Shown: positions 36,168 to 45,525 of the stretch, piece by piece
Position numbering within the stretch: the first letter of the stretch is position 1
Layout of the letters: each line of letters starts with the position of its first letter
Assembly: GCF_916715725.1 (NCBI RefSeq)
Contig: NZ_CAKAPD010000003.1
Location: forward strand, 1 to 64,000
DNA: 64,000 bases
Origin: an uncultured Rothia sp.
GTDB lineage: Bacteria > Actinomycetota > Actinomycetes > Actinomycetales > Micrococcaceae
Direction of reading: 5' to 3'
The notes under the pieces: model-generated
Told to the model about the DNA's origin: nothing
Databases searched by the model: none
Seen by the model: only the letters and a program-made list of their open reading frames with translations
Made by a program: the position numbers and the translations under genes

Positions 36168-37106
36168 ATGCTTGCTTCAGAATCACAACAGGTCACTGCC
36201 AGCCCGAACGCTAACACCATTTTCATGGTGTGGAAGTTCAAGGAAGACATTGCTCACGATGCACTCATCGAGGGGTTCCAGAACCTCTGCGGGCTCGTCA
36301 TTAACCTCAACCACACCGCCGCGAACCGCTACTCGCCCGAGAACGCCAGCATTGTGCTGGGTATCAGCCACAGCGCGTGGCTGACCCTGGATTTACCCAA
36401 GCCGCTGCCTCAGGAGCTCGTGGAGTTCGAGGAGATTAGGGGCCATAAGCACACCGCGGTGTCCACTCCCGGCGATTTGCACTTCCACATCCGCGCGACC
36501 CAGCCGTCCGTCGCCTACGATATGGCGTCCGCTATTACCGCGGCTCTGCGCGATGTTGCCGAGGTACTGGATGAGGTGCACGGCTTCCGCTACTGGGACG
36601 GCCGCTCCATCATCGGTTTTGTGGACGGCACCGAGAACCCGCAGACCCCCGCGGCACGCGAATACTTTGGCGTCATCGGTGACAGCGACCCCATGTACAG
36701 GGGCGGCAGCTACCAGTTTGTGCAGAAGTACATCCACGACATGACCGCGTGGAACGCCCTGCCCGTCTCCGAGCAGGAGAAGGTCATTGGCCGTTCCAAG
36801 CACGACGACATCGAGATGGGCGAGGACGAGAAGCCCGCCAACTCGCACTCCGCTATCGCCAATATCGGCGATGACTTCAAGGTTATTCGCGACAACATGC
36901 CCTTCGGCACCGTGGGTAACAACGAGCTGGGCACCTACTTCATCTGCTACGCCAGCACCTTCTCGACCGTTCAGAAGATGCTCATGAATATGTTCACCGG
37001 CGTGGACGGCGCCAGCTACGACCGTCTGCTGGATTTCAGCACCGCGGTGACCGGTACCCTCTTCTTCGTGCCGACCGTGGATATGCTCGGCGACTTCGCC
37101 GGCTAA
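36168..37106 (+). CDS. Dye-decolorizing (DyP-type) heme peroxidase
   Basis: Heme peroxidase of the DyP superfamily, 312 aa. The GxxDG motif is IIGFVDGTENP (about residues 145-155), carrying the catalytic Asp; the distal Arg/Ser region is GTYFICYAST, and the C-terminus is FSTAVTGTLFFVPT. No Tat or Sec signal is seen, so it is a cytoplasmic B-type enzyme rather than an EfeB-type one, possibly encapsulin cargo elsewhere (no encapsulin gene here). The ATG 36168 is preferred; the frame extends 30 codons upstream without family similarity. Confidence 0.88.
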   Translation: MLASESQQVTASPNANTIFMVWKFKEDIAHDALIEGFQNLCGLVINLNHTAANRYSPENASIVLGISHSAWLTLDLPKPLPQELVEFEEIRGHKHTAVSTPGDLHFHIRATQPSVAYDMASAITAALRDVAEVLDEVHGFRYWDGRSIIGFVDGTENPQTPAAREYFGVIGDSDPMYRGGSYQFVQKYIHDMTAWNALPVSEQEKVIGRSKHDDIEMGEDEKPANSHSAIANIGDDFKVIRDNMPFGTVGNNELGTYFICYASTFSTVQKMLMNMFTGVDGASYDRLLDFSTAVTGTLFFVPTVDMLGDFAG

Positions 37107-37145
37107 GGCGAGCTAAACCCAGCTGCCCTCAGCTAAATTCTCGTG

Positions 37146-37177
37146 AACCCCGCCTCTGGCAAGAGAGGCGGGGTTTT
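37146..37177 (+). terminator. Terminator of the DyP peroxidase gene
   Basis: Stem AACCCCGCCTCT / AGAGGCGGGGTT with loop GGCA and a TTTT tail, 40 bp past the stop and before tgt. Confidence 0.82.
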
Positions 37178-37230
37178 CCGGTAGGCTAGGGTGTAGACAT
37201 TCAGACGGAAAGCAAACAATCGAGAGAAGA

Positions 37231-38541
37231 ATGAGCGTTCTAGATAATTCTTTCCCCACCGAGGACTTTGGCTTCACCATCACCAGCCGCCTGGCGGACA
37301 CCGCCTCCCCCAGCGCTGAACGTGTAGAAGCCAACGGCGGACAGTTCCGCGGACGCACCGGTGTCATCACCACCCCGCACGGACAGATCGAGACCCCCGC
37401 CTTCACCCCCGTGGGCACCAAGGCAACCGTCAAGGCGGTCCTGCCCGAATCCATGAAGGAGCTCGGCGCTCAGGCTCTGCTCTCCAACGCCTACCACCTG
37501 TACCTGCAGCCCGGCCCCGAAATTCTGGACGCGGCAGGCGGCCTGGGTGCGTTCATGAACTGGGACGGCCCCACCTTCACCGACTCCGGCGGCTTCCAGG
37601 TCATGAGCCTGGGCTCCGGCTTCAAAAAGGTGATCGACATGGGTACCGTCGCGGACGCTAAGGGCGCCGACGGCCGCCCCCTCGGCGACGACGACGTGGC
37701 GAAGGGCAAGGAACGCCTCGCCCACATTGACGACGACGGCGTGAACTTCAAGTCGCATATTGACGGCTCGATTCACCGCTTCACCCCCGAGGTGTCCATG
37801 CAGGTTCAGCACCAGATCGGTGCCGACGTCATGTTCGCCTTCGACGAGCTGACCACCCTCTACAACTCCCGCGGCTACCAGGAGGAGGCGCTCGAACGCA
37901 CCCGCCTGTGGGCGCTGCGCTGCATCGCTGAGCACCAGCGCCTGACCGCTGAGCGCGTGGGCAAGCCCTACCAGGCGCTGTTCGGCGTCATTCAGGGTGC
38001 ACAGTACGAGGACCTGCGCCGCAAGGCATGCCAGGACCTCGGTTCTATGCCCTTCGACGGCTTCGGCATCGGTGGTGCGCTCGAGAAGGAAAACCTCGGC
38101 ACCATCGTGCGCTGGTGCGCCGAAGAGCTGCCCGAATCCAAGCCCCGCCACCTGCTCGGCATCTCCGAGCCCGACGACATCTTCGTCGGCATCGAAAACG
38201 GTGTAGACACCTTCGACTGCGTCTCCCCCACCCGCGTGGCACGCAACGCCGCCGTCTACTCCCCCACCGGCCGCTACAACATCACCAACGCGCGCTTCAA
38301 GGCGGACTTCTCGCCCATCTACGAGGGCTGCGACTGCTACACCTGCACCCACTACACCCGCGCCTACCTGCGTCACCTCTTCAAGGCGGACGAGCGTCTG
38401 GCGGCGACCCTCGCCTCCATCCACAATGAGCGCTTCATCGTGCGCATGGTGGACGACGCACGCGAAGCCATCAAGGACGGCACCTACTTCGAGTACCGTG
38501 ACGAGTTCCTCGGCAACTACTACTCCGGCAAGAAGCCCTAA
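37231..38541 (+). CDS. tgt: tRNA-guanine transglycosylase
   Basis: Exchanges the wobble guanine of GUN-anticodon tRNAs for a queuosine precursor base. The nucleophile/substrate motif is TDSGGFQVMSLGS (about residue 116), the second Asp is in EYD/FDELT context, the substrate-recognition loop is GIGGALEKE, and the zinc site is CDCYTCTH...AYLRHLF near residue 366. 436 aa, with a 45-residue N-terminal extension. No queC/D/E/F genes are in the window, but a YhhQ-type precursor transporter lies 7 kb away, suggesting salvage of preformed base. Confidence 0.93.
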   Translation: MSVLDNSFPTEDFGFTITSRLADTASPSAERVEANGGQFRGRTGVITTPHGQIETPAFTPVGTKATVKAVLPESMKELGAQALLSNAYHLYLQPGPEILDAAGGLGAFMNWDGPTFTDSGGFQVMSLGSGFKKVIDMGTVADAKGADGRPLGDDDVAKGKERLAHIDDDGVNFKSHIDGSIHRFTPEVSMQVQHQIGADVMFAFDELTTLYNSRGYQEEALERTRLWALRCIAEHQRLTAERVGKPYQALFGVIQGAQYEDLRRKACQDLGSMPFDGFGIGGALEKENLGTIVRWCAEELPESKPRHLLGISEPDDIFVGIENGVDTFDCVSPTRVARNAAVYSPTGRYNITNARFKADFSPIYEGCDCYTCTHYTRAYLRHLFKADERLAATLASIHNERFIVRMVDDAREAIKDGTYFEYRDEFLGNYYSGKKP

Positions 38542-38573
38542 ACCCGCTCTTCAACCCGTTTAAGGAGAACCCT

Positions 38574-39083
38574 ATGAGCATCACTCATGTTCCCGATGAG
38601 GAGCTTCTCGTCTTCGACCACGAGATCGCAGCCCCGGTCGAGGACGTCTTCGGCGCCTACCTGGACCCCGAACTGCTGGTCCGCTGGTACGGCCCCGCCG
38701 GCTGGCACGTGCGCCCCACCGACGTTGTCGTGGAGCCCGTCGTCGGCGGCATGCAGCGCCTGTCCATGATTAACGAGGTTGACCCCTCGGTGTCCTGCAT
38801 TCTGCAGAGCCGCTTTTTGAGCATTGAACCGTTCAAGGAGCTCGAATACGCCGAGCAGCTGCCCGACCACCTGGGCAACCCCGGTAGCGTGCTGGTGTAC
38901 CAGCGTCACCGTTTCTTCCCCGAAACCGTGATTACCGCCGACGGCGTGGGTTCCGGTACCCGCATCGTCATTGAGATTGGTCCCATGCCCGCCTCGGTCC
39001 ACGAGGAGGTGCGCACCACCTGGCGTTCGACCTTCGCCCGCCTGGATGACGTGCTCGCCGCCCGCGCGCGCGGAGAGCTCTAA
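38574..39083 (+). CDS. SRPBCC / AHSA1-type START-fold protein
   Basis: A 169-aa protein with the START-like small-molecule-binding fold: EIAAPVEDVFGAYLDPELLVRWYGPAGWHV is typical of AHSA1-type members, followed by RFLSIEPFKELEYAEQ and VHEEVRTTWRSTFARLDDVL. AHSA1-type bacterial proteins bind hydrophobic ligands or act in stress responses, so no function is assigned. The ATG has AAGGAGAACC upstream, and it probably shares the tgt transcript. A very strong terminator follows. Confidence 0.83.
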   Translation: MSITHVPDEELLVFDHEIAAPVEDVFGAYLDPELLVRWYGPAGWHVRPTDVVVEPVVGGMQRLSMINEVDPSVSCILQSRFLSIEPFKELEYAEQLPDHLGNPGSVLVYQRHRFFPETVITADGVGSGTRIVIEIGPMPASVHEEVRTTWRSTFARLDDVLAARARGEL

Positions 39084-39122
39084 AACCCGCCGCGCCAGCT
39101 GCCTGAGCTAGCTTCGAGACAC

Positions 39123-39168
39123 GCAAGCGCCGCGTTGACGAATCATTCGTCAACGCGGCGCTTGTTTT
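39123..39168 (+). terminator. Terminator after the SRPBCC gene
   Basis: A 20-bp perfect stem (CAAGCGCCGCGTTGACGAAT / ATTCGTCAACGCGGCGCTTG) followed by TTTTT. Confidence 0.92.
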
Positions 39169-39216
39169 TAACACCCGTGCCTTGCGGGGTGTGCCCTGCC
39201 GGGTGTGAGTCGTAAA

Positions 39217-39924
39217 CTAGTTGGTCAGCTTCACGGTAATGACGGTGCTGCCACCATCCAGGGACACGCACTCAGGGGTCGCACGATCCGCACCGTCGCC
39301 CGGCTTCCAGTAGCAGCGCGCCGACATGACGGTACGCTCACCATTCGCCTTATCGGTCACTTCGGCGGGGTTCTGCACCACAAACTGGCGGATCAGCTCA
39401 CGCGCAAACAGGCAATCCACCGCACCGGAAGCCACCTGAACCGTAGCGTTGTGCTTCAGGTAGCCGGTAGCGTCCATGCTGCCGCAGCTACCGCCCGCAG
39501 ACTGAACATCCGAGCTGGACAGGCTCGCGGTGCTCGACGCCTTCGCCACTGCACTCGCTGAAGTATTCGCCTTAGCCGATGCGGAAGGGCTCGACGCCGC
39601 GCTCGCCTGCGCGGTCGCCGTGGGGCTTGCGGTGGTGATGGTTCCGGGGCTCACGGTAGCCGCCGCGGTGGGGGTGTGCACGGTACCGGCAGTCGGGGTG
39701 CTTTCAGTGACCGTTGCGGTGCGGGTGGGGCTGGCGGTTGCCTTCGCGCTCGTAGCGCTGGGGCTAGGGACTACGGTAGCGCTCGGAGAGGCGGTGGTAG
39801 CGCCTCCGGAGCATGCCGACAGGGCAAGCAGGAGCGTGGCGCCGAGCGCCACGGGGGAATAGCGCTTAGCGGTGCGGAGAGTAGTAGAAGAAGCCTGGGT
39901 AGAGTGCTTCTGTGCCGGATGCAT
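39217..39924 (-). CDS. Thr/Ser/Ala-rich lipoprotein (paralog 1)
   Basis: A 235-aa putative lipoprotein. The signal segment ends at LALSACSGG (lipobox, lipidated Cys). A Ser/Thr/Ala/Pro-rich spacer (about residues 40-140) leads to a compact Cys-containing domain: CGSMDATGYLKHN, a single GAVDCL, then CYWKPG and a TPECVS near the end. The same cysteine pattern recurs in the neighbouring gene, so they are paralogs. No known domain was recognised; extracellular, function unknown. Confidence 0.72.
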   Translation of the reverse strand: MHPAQKHSTQASSTTLRTAKRYSPVALGATLLLALSACSGGATTASPSATVVPSPSATSAKATASPTRTATVTESTPTAGTVHTPTAAATVSPGTITTASPTATAQASAASSPSASAKANTSASAVAKASSTASLSSSDVQSAGGSCGSMDATGYLKHNATVQVASGAVDCLFARELIRQFVVQNPAEVTDKANGERTVMSARCYWKPGDGADRATPECVSLDGGSTVITVKLTN

Positions 39925-40051
39925 AGTGACCTTTCTGCGTCATCGGTTCGGGTTCCTACCCAGTATTCTAAAGACGCTACCTGTGAGCTAGCTATATGGC
40001 ATCTGAGGAGCCCGCAGGGTGCTTACCTATGAGACACGGCGAGAGAGCACA

Positions 40052-40091
40052 ACAGGAGGGGCTCCCCGGCATGGCGGGGAGCCCCTCCTGA
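40052..40091 (-). terminator. Terminator of the second lipoprotein gene
   Basis: Stem CAGGAGGGGCTCCCC / GGGGAGCCCCTCCTG, 35 bp beyond the lipoprotein 2 stop on the minus strand. Confidence 0.8.
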
Positions 40092-40125
40092 GTTATTCAC
40101 AAGCTATAGCGACAAGCACCAACGC

Positions 40126-41259
40126 TTAGTCTTCGTGCCTGCCACGCACCAGAATAGTGTGACCGTTTCCGTCATGACAGCTAATCGAGCCAGTCTCAAT
40201 CTCACCGAAACAGGTCAGCTGATTACCGTCGGCAGCGGGCACAGTCACCACATCCCAGGTGTGCATCATCTTCGTGTTTGCTGTGGTGGTTTCCGCGTGC
40301 AGAGCCGAAGACTCGTTCACGGTATTCACCTCGCTGGCGCCGGTCTTGAAGTTCATGCGAGTCACCTCCACCGGACCGGCAAAAGTACGACCGACCGCAC
40401 CGTTACCGTTGCCGGTCTGCTCACCGGTGCGGCGCTCGCACACCAGGGTTCCGTCCGCAGGGTTCAACTCGCAGAGGGTGCGCTCGTCATCGCTCTTGAA
40501 ACGGTAGTAGCCGGCGCCGGAATCGTAGTAGGAGGGCTCCATGAGGAACGGGATCTCGGGAGCGTCCGGGTTCTGCAGGCGAGCCACGAAGGCGACATCC
40601 TCGCCGATGGTGCATTCGGGGGCGCCGCGATCCTCGCGACGGTTCTCAGCCATCTCGTACTGCGGGTTCCAGTAGCAGGTGGCGTCCTGAACCTTCGCGA
40701 TCTGGTGCTGGGTCAGGTTGTCGTCGGCACGCGGGGTGGTGACGTACTCGGTCAGCACATCCAGTGCGTGGGCGCAGTCCACGGTACCGCGCAACACGAT
40801 GATTTCCGCGCCACCCTTCAGGTAGCCCTTGCGCCCGATGTGTCCGCAGCGCTCGCCGGCGGAGGCGCGTTCAGCCTCCACCTTTTCGGGCGCGCGAGGA
40901 GTGTCACCGGTAGGAGTCGCTGCCGCGGTGGGGGTTTCCTTCGCCTCAGCGGGTGCGGAGGATTCGGACGCCTTCGCCTCGGTGCTCTCTGCGGGGGCGG
41001 GCACCTGGGTTTCGGTGACCGTCGGCTCGGTACTCTTTGCCGGCTCAGCGCTCTTCGTCGGCGATGCCGTCGAGGACGGTAGCGGGTACTTCGAGTGGTT
41101 AGCCGTGCCGGAGGCGCTGGGGTTCGACGAGGAGTTTTCGCTCTGAGAACCGCCAAAGCAGCCAGTCAGGGCAAGGAGCAGGGCGGCGGCGCATCCGGTG
41201 GCGCGCATCGTGCGGCGACCCCAACCGGCAGGGCCTGCCTGAGTGTGGTGAAACGACAT
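40126..41259 (-). CDS. Thr/Ser/Pro-rich lipoprotein (paralog 2)
   Basis: A 377-aa putative lipoprotein with a Sec signal ending in LLLALTGCFGG (lipobox LTGC). An Ala/Thr/Glu/Pro-rich spacer (about residues 40-130) precedes a domain sharing the paralog 1 signature: CGHIGRKGYLKGG, GTVDCAHALDVL, DATCYWNP and GAPECTIGEDV. It then extends by about 140 residues with further Cys pairs (CELNPADGTLVCERR; CFGEIETGSISCHDGNGH) that look like a second, PQQ-blade-like or Ig-like module. Function unknown; cell-surface exposed. Confidence 0.72.
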   Translation of the reverse strand: MSFHHTQAGPAGWGRRTMRATGCAAALLLALTGCFGGSQSENSSSNPSASGTANHSKYPLPSSTASPTKSAEPAKSTEPTVTETQVPAPAESTEAKASESSAPAEAKETPTAAATPTGDTPRAPEKVEAERASAGERCGHIGRKGYLKGGAEIIVLRGTVDCAHALDVLTEYVTTPRADDNLTQHQIAKVQDATCYWNPQYEMAENRREDRGAPECTIGEDVAFVARLQNPDAPEIPFLMEPSYYDSGAGYYRFKSDDERTLCELNPADGTLVCERRTGEQTGNGNGAVGRTFAGPVEVTRMNFKTGASEVNTVNESSALHAETTTANTKMMHTWDVVTVPAADGNQLTCFGEIETGSISCHDGNGHTILVRGRHED

Positions 41260-41364
41260 TGTTATCTCTCCCGGGAATGAACCTTTTGCACCCTTTGCAG
41301 AAGGTATTTAAAGCATACGCTTAACCCCGTTCAAGACCGGTTTATTACAGCAGAGCGCCAGCCC

Positions 41365-41877
41365 CTACTTCTGCGGCAGGTAGGAGCTCAGCAGGTCACG
41401 CTGCTCGGGGCTGAGTCGGGTCAGCCGCCCCGCCACGGAATCCCAGAACGCCAGCACGGTGAAGGCACGCACGCATTCGCGGCCGTCCACCGGGGAGAGA
41501 ATCGAGTAGCCAATCCGCACGGATGCCGCGCTGACCTTCTCCACGCGCGCACGCACGGGTACGGGCTCGCCGGTGTAGGGCAGCTGAGCCAGGTAGCGGA
41601 TGCCGTGCTCGGCGATGAGTGCCTGCACGCCCTCGGCGACCAGCTCGAACAGCGGAATCGGAGGCTGCGGTGCCACGGTAGGCTTCTGACCGGAGGAGGG
41701 AGGCGGGCCGAAGAGCGCCACGCGGGCTTCTTCCATGAGGGAGAGGATGGCAACGTTGTTGACGTGGCCGTAGGCGTCCATGTCGCCCCAGCGGGCGGGA
41801 ACGTGCACCAGCAGTTCGTCGGTGGTACCAGCCTCGGAGGCGGGGGTGTTTTCGCGGTTCTTTTCGTGGCTTTGCAT
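41365..41877 (-). CDS. Acyl-CoA thioesterase, 4HBT hotdog fold
   Basis: A 170-aa hotdog-fold thioesterase. The characteristic N-terminal motif is VPARWGDMDAYGHVNNVAILSLMEEAR with the catalytic Asp in GDMDAYGHVNN, as in 4-hydroxybenzoyl-CoA thioesterase and YbgC-type enzymes. The substrate is probably an acyl-CoA, unknown. It is the last gene of a minus-strand set but is separated from the permease by a 360-bp gap with its own hairpin, so it probably has its own promoter. Confidence 0.85.
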   Translation of the reverse strand: MQSHEKNRENTPASEAGTTDELLVHVPARWGDMDAYGHVNNVAILSLMEEARVALFGPPPSSGQKPTVAPQPPIPLFELVAEGVQALIAEHGIRYLAQLPYTGEPVPVRARVEKVSAASVRIGYSILSPVDGRECVRAFTVLAFWDSVAGRLTRLSPEQRDLLSSYLPQK

Positions 41878-42237
41878 GGTTTTAACTCTACTCCCCCACC
41901 GCTGTGAGGCGGCTATTCGTACGAATCCGCAAGGTACAGCAAATGAATCAGCTGATAATGATTCGGGGGCTAGAAATATATTTGATAGTTAAAGCGATGA
42001 GGCTCGAAAGCTACGATGCTTTCGAGCCTCATCCAACACACAGACATTTGAACGCATACAAGATCATACGGTTCACTGTCTATGATAGACCTGCCCTGAG
42101 AGCCCACGGCATTTTTACGGTTTTATTACGAGGAATTCCAGAAATTTTCCGTATTTTTCGTTTATTACCCGCACTAGCCGCGAACTACACTACTCAGGAT
42201 TTCAGGGGTAAAACCCCCGAACACAGAACCGCAGTTC
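41878..42237. other. Gap between permease and thioesterase genes
   Basis: No gene is supported. It contains the 41996-42033 hairpin and an AT-rich stretch (42110-42200) that probably includes the thioesterase promoter. Confidence 0.4.
41996..42033. terminator. Strong hairpin in the permease-thioesterase gap
   Basis: Stem GATGAGGCTCGAAAG / CTTTCGAGCCTCATC with an 8-base loop. It may terminate the permease transcript or be a 3' hairpin; T-runs are weak. Confidence 0.6.
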
Positions 42238-43728
42238 CTAACGACCCAGCTTCGCCGCGGTCTCCAGAGCGTGATCGGCGTCGTACTCGCCGGTTGCCTG
42301 CTGAGCCTCCACAAAGGTCTGCTCATCAATCACGTGAGTGTGGCGGATACGAGCAAAGTACAGCAGGCTCAGGACCACAAAGTAGCCCACACCCACCACA
42401 GCCGGAATCATGGAACCACGCACCATGAAGAGCGCAACCCACACCGCGAAAAGCAGCAGAACACCGACCGCGGCAGTGAACTGGCCACCCCACAGGCGGA
42501 AACCATCGGTCGCAGGCTCAACACGCTTGTACACAATGTAGGCGAACAGAATCAGAACCCACACGGTCAGCGCGCACACCATAATCACGAAAATCATGGA
42601 GAGGAACGCTTCCTTCGGGCTGTACAGCGCCAGCAGAATAGCAATCACCATGCCGCTCGTCGACAGCCATACCGCACGAGCCGGAACGCCAGCGCGGTTC
42701 ACCTGAGCCAACTGGATAGGCGCCATACCGTCAACCGCCAGCGAGTGCATCAGACGCGCACCCGCGTACAGGTTCGCGTTCGCACTCGACAGCGCCGCAA
42801 TCAGCACCACAAAGTTCACGAAGTGCGCCACGCCGTGCACGCCCAACTGCTCAAAGACCAGAACGAACGGGGAAGCATCCACCGCGTCGCCCAGACCCGA
42901 CGCCGAACGCCACGGAATAATAGCCACAACAATCAGGACCGCCAGCACGTAGAAGGTCGCCAAACGAACCATCATCGCCTTAGCCGAGGAACGCACCGAG
43001 CGGGAGGGGTCCTTCGCCTCCGCGGCAGAAATCGAAATCATCTCAATACCGCCGAAGGAGAACATCACAACAGCCAGCGACAGCCACACCGACTGCGGGC
43101 CGTTCGGCATGAAACCGCCATCGTTGAAGAGGTTCGCGGTACCCACCGCAGCGTGGCCGGGCAGACCGAAGAAAATCAGGCACAGGCCCACCAGCAGGAA
43201 GGCAACAATCGAAATGACCTTAATGGAGGAGAGGAAGAACTCCAGCATGCCGAAGGACTTCACGCTCGTCAGGTTCAGCACAATCAGCGCCACACCAAAC
43301 GCGGCGATACCCGTCCACAGCGGAAGCTGCGGCCACCAATAATTCAGGTAGGTCGCCACCGACACCAGCTCAACGCCGGCAATCAGCACAGTCGCCGTCC
43401 AGTAGGCGATGCGAGTCAAAAAGCCCGCGAACGGGCCCAGGTAGCGGGTAGCAATAGTGCCGAAACCGCCGCGGACAGGGTAGCGAACCGCCATTTCACC
43501 GGTTGCCGCGCCAATCACCGAAGCGAGCGCAGAACCAATAGCGTAAGTGAGAATGACCGCAGGACCAGCCATCGCAATAGCGGTGCCCGAGCCCAAGAAG
43601 AGGCCCGTACCGAGCGCGGAACCCATCACGATCATGGTCATCTGTCCGTGAGACAGAGAACGCTTCAGGGTGCGCTGCCCGGCGGTCCCCGCTGCAGCCT
43701 GGCTGCGGGTATCGTCGTTGTGGGACAC
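42238..43728 (-). CDS. Amino-acid permease, AAT/APC family (paralog A)
   Basis: Twelve-transmembrane APC-superfamily transporter, 496 aa. After a cytoplasmic SLSHGQMTMIVMGSALGTGLFLGSG start, the family stretch RYPVRGGFGTIATRYLGPFAGFLTRIAYW and the Gly-rich first helix are seen. The ATP-independent AAT class imports GABA, proline, aromatic or D/L-Ser-type substrates; the substrate cannot be predicted. It is a close paralog of the next gene upstream, in tandem on the same strand, with a charged cytoplasmic C-terminus. Confidence 0.87.
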   Translation of the reverse strand: MSHNDDTRSQAAAGTAGQRTLKRSLSHGQMTMIVMGSALGTGLFLGSGTAIAMAGPAVILTYAIGSALASVIGAATGEMAVRYPVRGGFGTIATRYLGPFAGFLTRIAYWTATVLIAGVELVSVATYLNYWWPQLPLWTGIAAFGVALIVLNLTSVKSFGMLEFFLSSIKVISIVAFLLVGLCLIFFGLPGHAAVGTANLFNDGGFMPNGPQSVWLSLAVVMFSFGGIEMISISAAEAKDPSRSVRSSAKAMMVRLATFYVLAVLIVVAIIPWRSASGLGDAVDASPFVLVFEQLGVHGVAHFVNFVVLIAALSSANANLYAGARLMHSLAVDGMAPIQLAQVNRAGVPARAVWLSTSGMVIAILLALYSPKEAFLSMIFVIMVCALTVWVLILFAYIVYKRVEPATDGFRLWGGQFTAAVGVLLLFAVWVALFMVRGSMIPAVVGVGYFVVLSLLYFARIRHTHVIDEQTFVEAQQATGEYDADHALETAAKLGR

Positions 43729-43890
43729 GAAGGTGCCTTCCGTCAGTACGCCTTAGGGGCGTGATGTGCAATGTGTGCTCGCACCCGGCTCCCGCGGCCT
43801 CATATCCTCGGTGACAGGTGCGAATAGTTAACTATTCTACGGGCACGTCCGAGCCGTTCAGAACGGCGCCGCCGGAACCTGCAGAAAGCG

Positions 43891-43930
43891 AAAGGCACCG
43901 GGCAGGGTCACTCCCCCATCCGGTGCCTTT
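43891..43930. terminator. Hairpin between the two permease genes
   Basis: Stem AAAGGCACCGG / CCGGTGCCTTT with a 17-base loop, 34 bp beyond the stop of paralog B. It may reduce read-through into paralog A. Confidence 0.65.
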
Positions 43931-43963
43931 ACTTGTTTTAGCCTCGCGAGGCTTTCACGCTAT

Positions 43964-45418
43964 TTAGTGCTGTGCCGCGTTGGTGTCCTCGTCGGCGTGC
44001 ATAGCGTCCAAATCGGGGCGCTCATAACCGCCCTTAACCTTCGAGGAGATGGCGTAGCCAATAGAAATCAGCACGAAGAAGACGATGCCGACCATGATGG
44101 ATTCCTGAACACCCGAGCCGGGCAGCATGAACATTGCCGCCAGGGTCGCCAGAACACCCGCCAGGGCAAGGCCTGCGGTGACGCGGCCACCCAGCACGGT
44201 GAAGGAGGATGCGTTCTTCTGGTTCTTCTTGTACGCCTGGTAGGTCAGCAGAATCATGATCCACACGACCAGGATGCACAGGGTCACCAGCGCCATGAGC
44301 AGGGCGAAGATGTCGCCGATCTTTGCAACAGCCATCACGGTCGCCACGACAACGCCGGTGAAGGAGATCAGCAGAGCCACGACCGGCACACCGCGCGAGG
44401 AGGTGCGGGCAGCCACTGCGGGAGCCATACGGTCAGAGCCCAGCGCGTGCAGCAGGCGGGTCGCAGCGTACAGGGAGGCGTTCGCACCCGAGAGCGCAGC
44501 CACCAGCACCACGAAGTTCATGATGTCCGCGGCGAAGGGGATGCCCAGCTCAGAGAAGACGAGCACGAACGGCGACTCGGTCAGCTCCGAGTTCTGTGCG
44601 GCGGTCTGCCAGGGCACCAGGCACAGAATAATCGCCATGGACACCACGTAGAAGGTGGACAGGCGCCAAATCATTGCCTTCACGCTGGTTGCCACCGAGC
44701 GTGCCGGGTCCTTCGCCTCCGCTGCGGAGAGAGAAATCATTTCCACACCGCCGAAGGAGAACATGACAACAGCCATCGAAATCCAGATAGATGCCGGGCC
44801 GTTCGGCAGGAAGCCGCCGTCGTTCACGAGGTTTGCGGTACCCGCCGCAGCGTGGCCGGGCAGACCCACGAACACCAGTAGCACACCAATCACCATGAAC
44901 ACGATGACGGCAGAAACCTTAATCGACGAGAGCAGGAACTCCAGGGCGCCGAAGGACTTCACGCTCACCAGGTTCAGCACCAGAATAATCGCACCGAAGA
45001 GGGCAACGAACACAGCCAGGGGAACGTCCGGGAACCAGTACGCCATGTAGTGGCCAACCGCCACCAGCTCAGCACCGGCCAGCGGCACGGTGCACGCCCA
45101 ATACGCCCAGCGAGTCAGGTAGCCGCTAAAGGGGTTCAGGTATCGGCTGGCAATGGTGCCGAAACCGCCCTGGACGGGGTGACGCACGGACATTTCGCCC
45201 GCGCACGCAGCAATGGTTGCCGCAATCATCGAACCAATAGCGTAAGAGAGAATTGCGCCGGGGCCCGCGATTTTAATGGCGGAGGAGGAGCCCAGGAACA
45301 GGCCCGTACCCAGCGCCAAGCCCATTGCAATCATGGTCAACTGGCCGTGGGAGAGGGAACGATTCAACGAGTCGTTCTTCTCCGACTGCTCGGGGGTGTT
45401 CCCCTGCAGTTTAGACAT
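43964..45418 (-). CDS. Amino-acid permease, AAT/APC family (paralog B)
   Basis: Twelve-transmembrane APC permease, about 484 aa. It shares with paralog A the start SLSHGQLTMIAMGLALGTGLFLGSSSA, the motif RHPVQGGFGTIASRYLNPFSGYLTRWAYW, the block FSFGGVEMISLSAAEAKDPARSV and most membrane helices, so the two are a tandem duplication that has since diverged. The start ATG 45418 (MSKLQGNTPEQ) is preferred; the ORF extends 22 codons. It is located between a queuosine-precursor transporter and paralog A. Confidence 0.87.
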   Translation of the reverse strand: MSKLQGNTPEQSEKNDSLNRSLSHGQLTMIAMGLALGTGLFLGSSSAIKIAGPGAILSYAIGSMIAATIAACAGEMSVRHPVQGGFGTIASRYLNPFSGYLTRWAYWACTVPLAGAELVAVGHYMAYWFPDVPLAVFVALFGAIILVLNLVSVKSFGALEFLLSSIKVSAVIVFMVIGVLLVFVGLPGHAAAGTANLVNDGGFLPNGPASIWISMAVVMFSFGGVEMISLSAAEAKDPARSVATSVKAMIWRLSTFYVVSMAIILCLVPWQTAAQNSELTESPFVLVFSELGIPFAADIMNFVVLVAALSGANASLYAATRLLHALGSDRMAPAVAARTSSRGVPVVALLISFTGVVVATVMAVAKIGDIFALLMALVTLCILVVWIMILLTYQAYKKNQKNASSFTVLGGRVTAGLALAGVLATLAAMFMLPGSGVQESIMVGIVFFVLISIGYAISSKVKGGYERPDLDAMHADEDTNAAQH

Positions 45419-45525
45419 AACGTATCTCTTTCTTAGACATGCTGTGTATTGAACAAATCTGAAAAGGCAATGCCGCCCAGGCATTAGGCCGGGCGGCTCT
45501 GCACATCAGCTGTAAGGAGGTTAGC

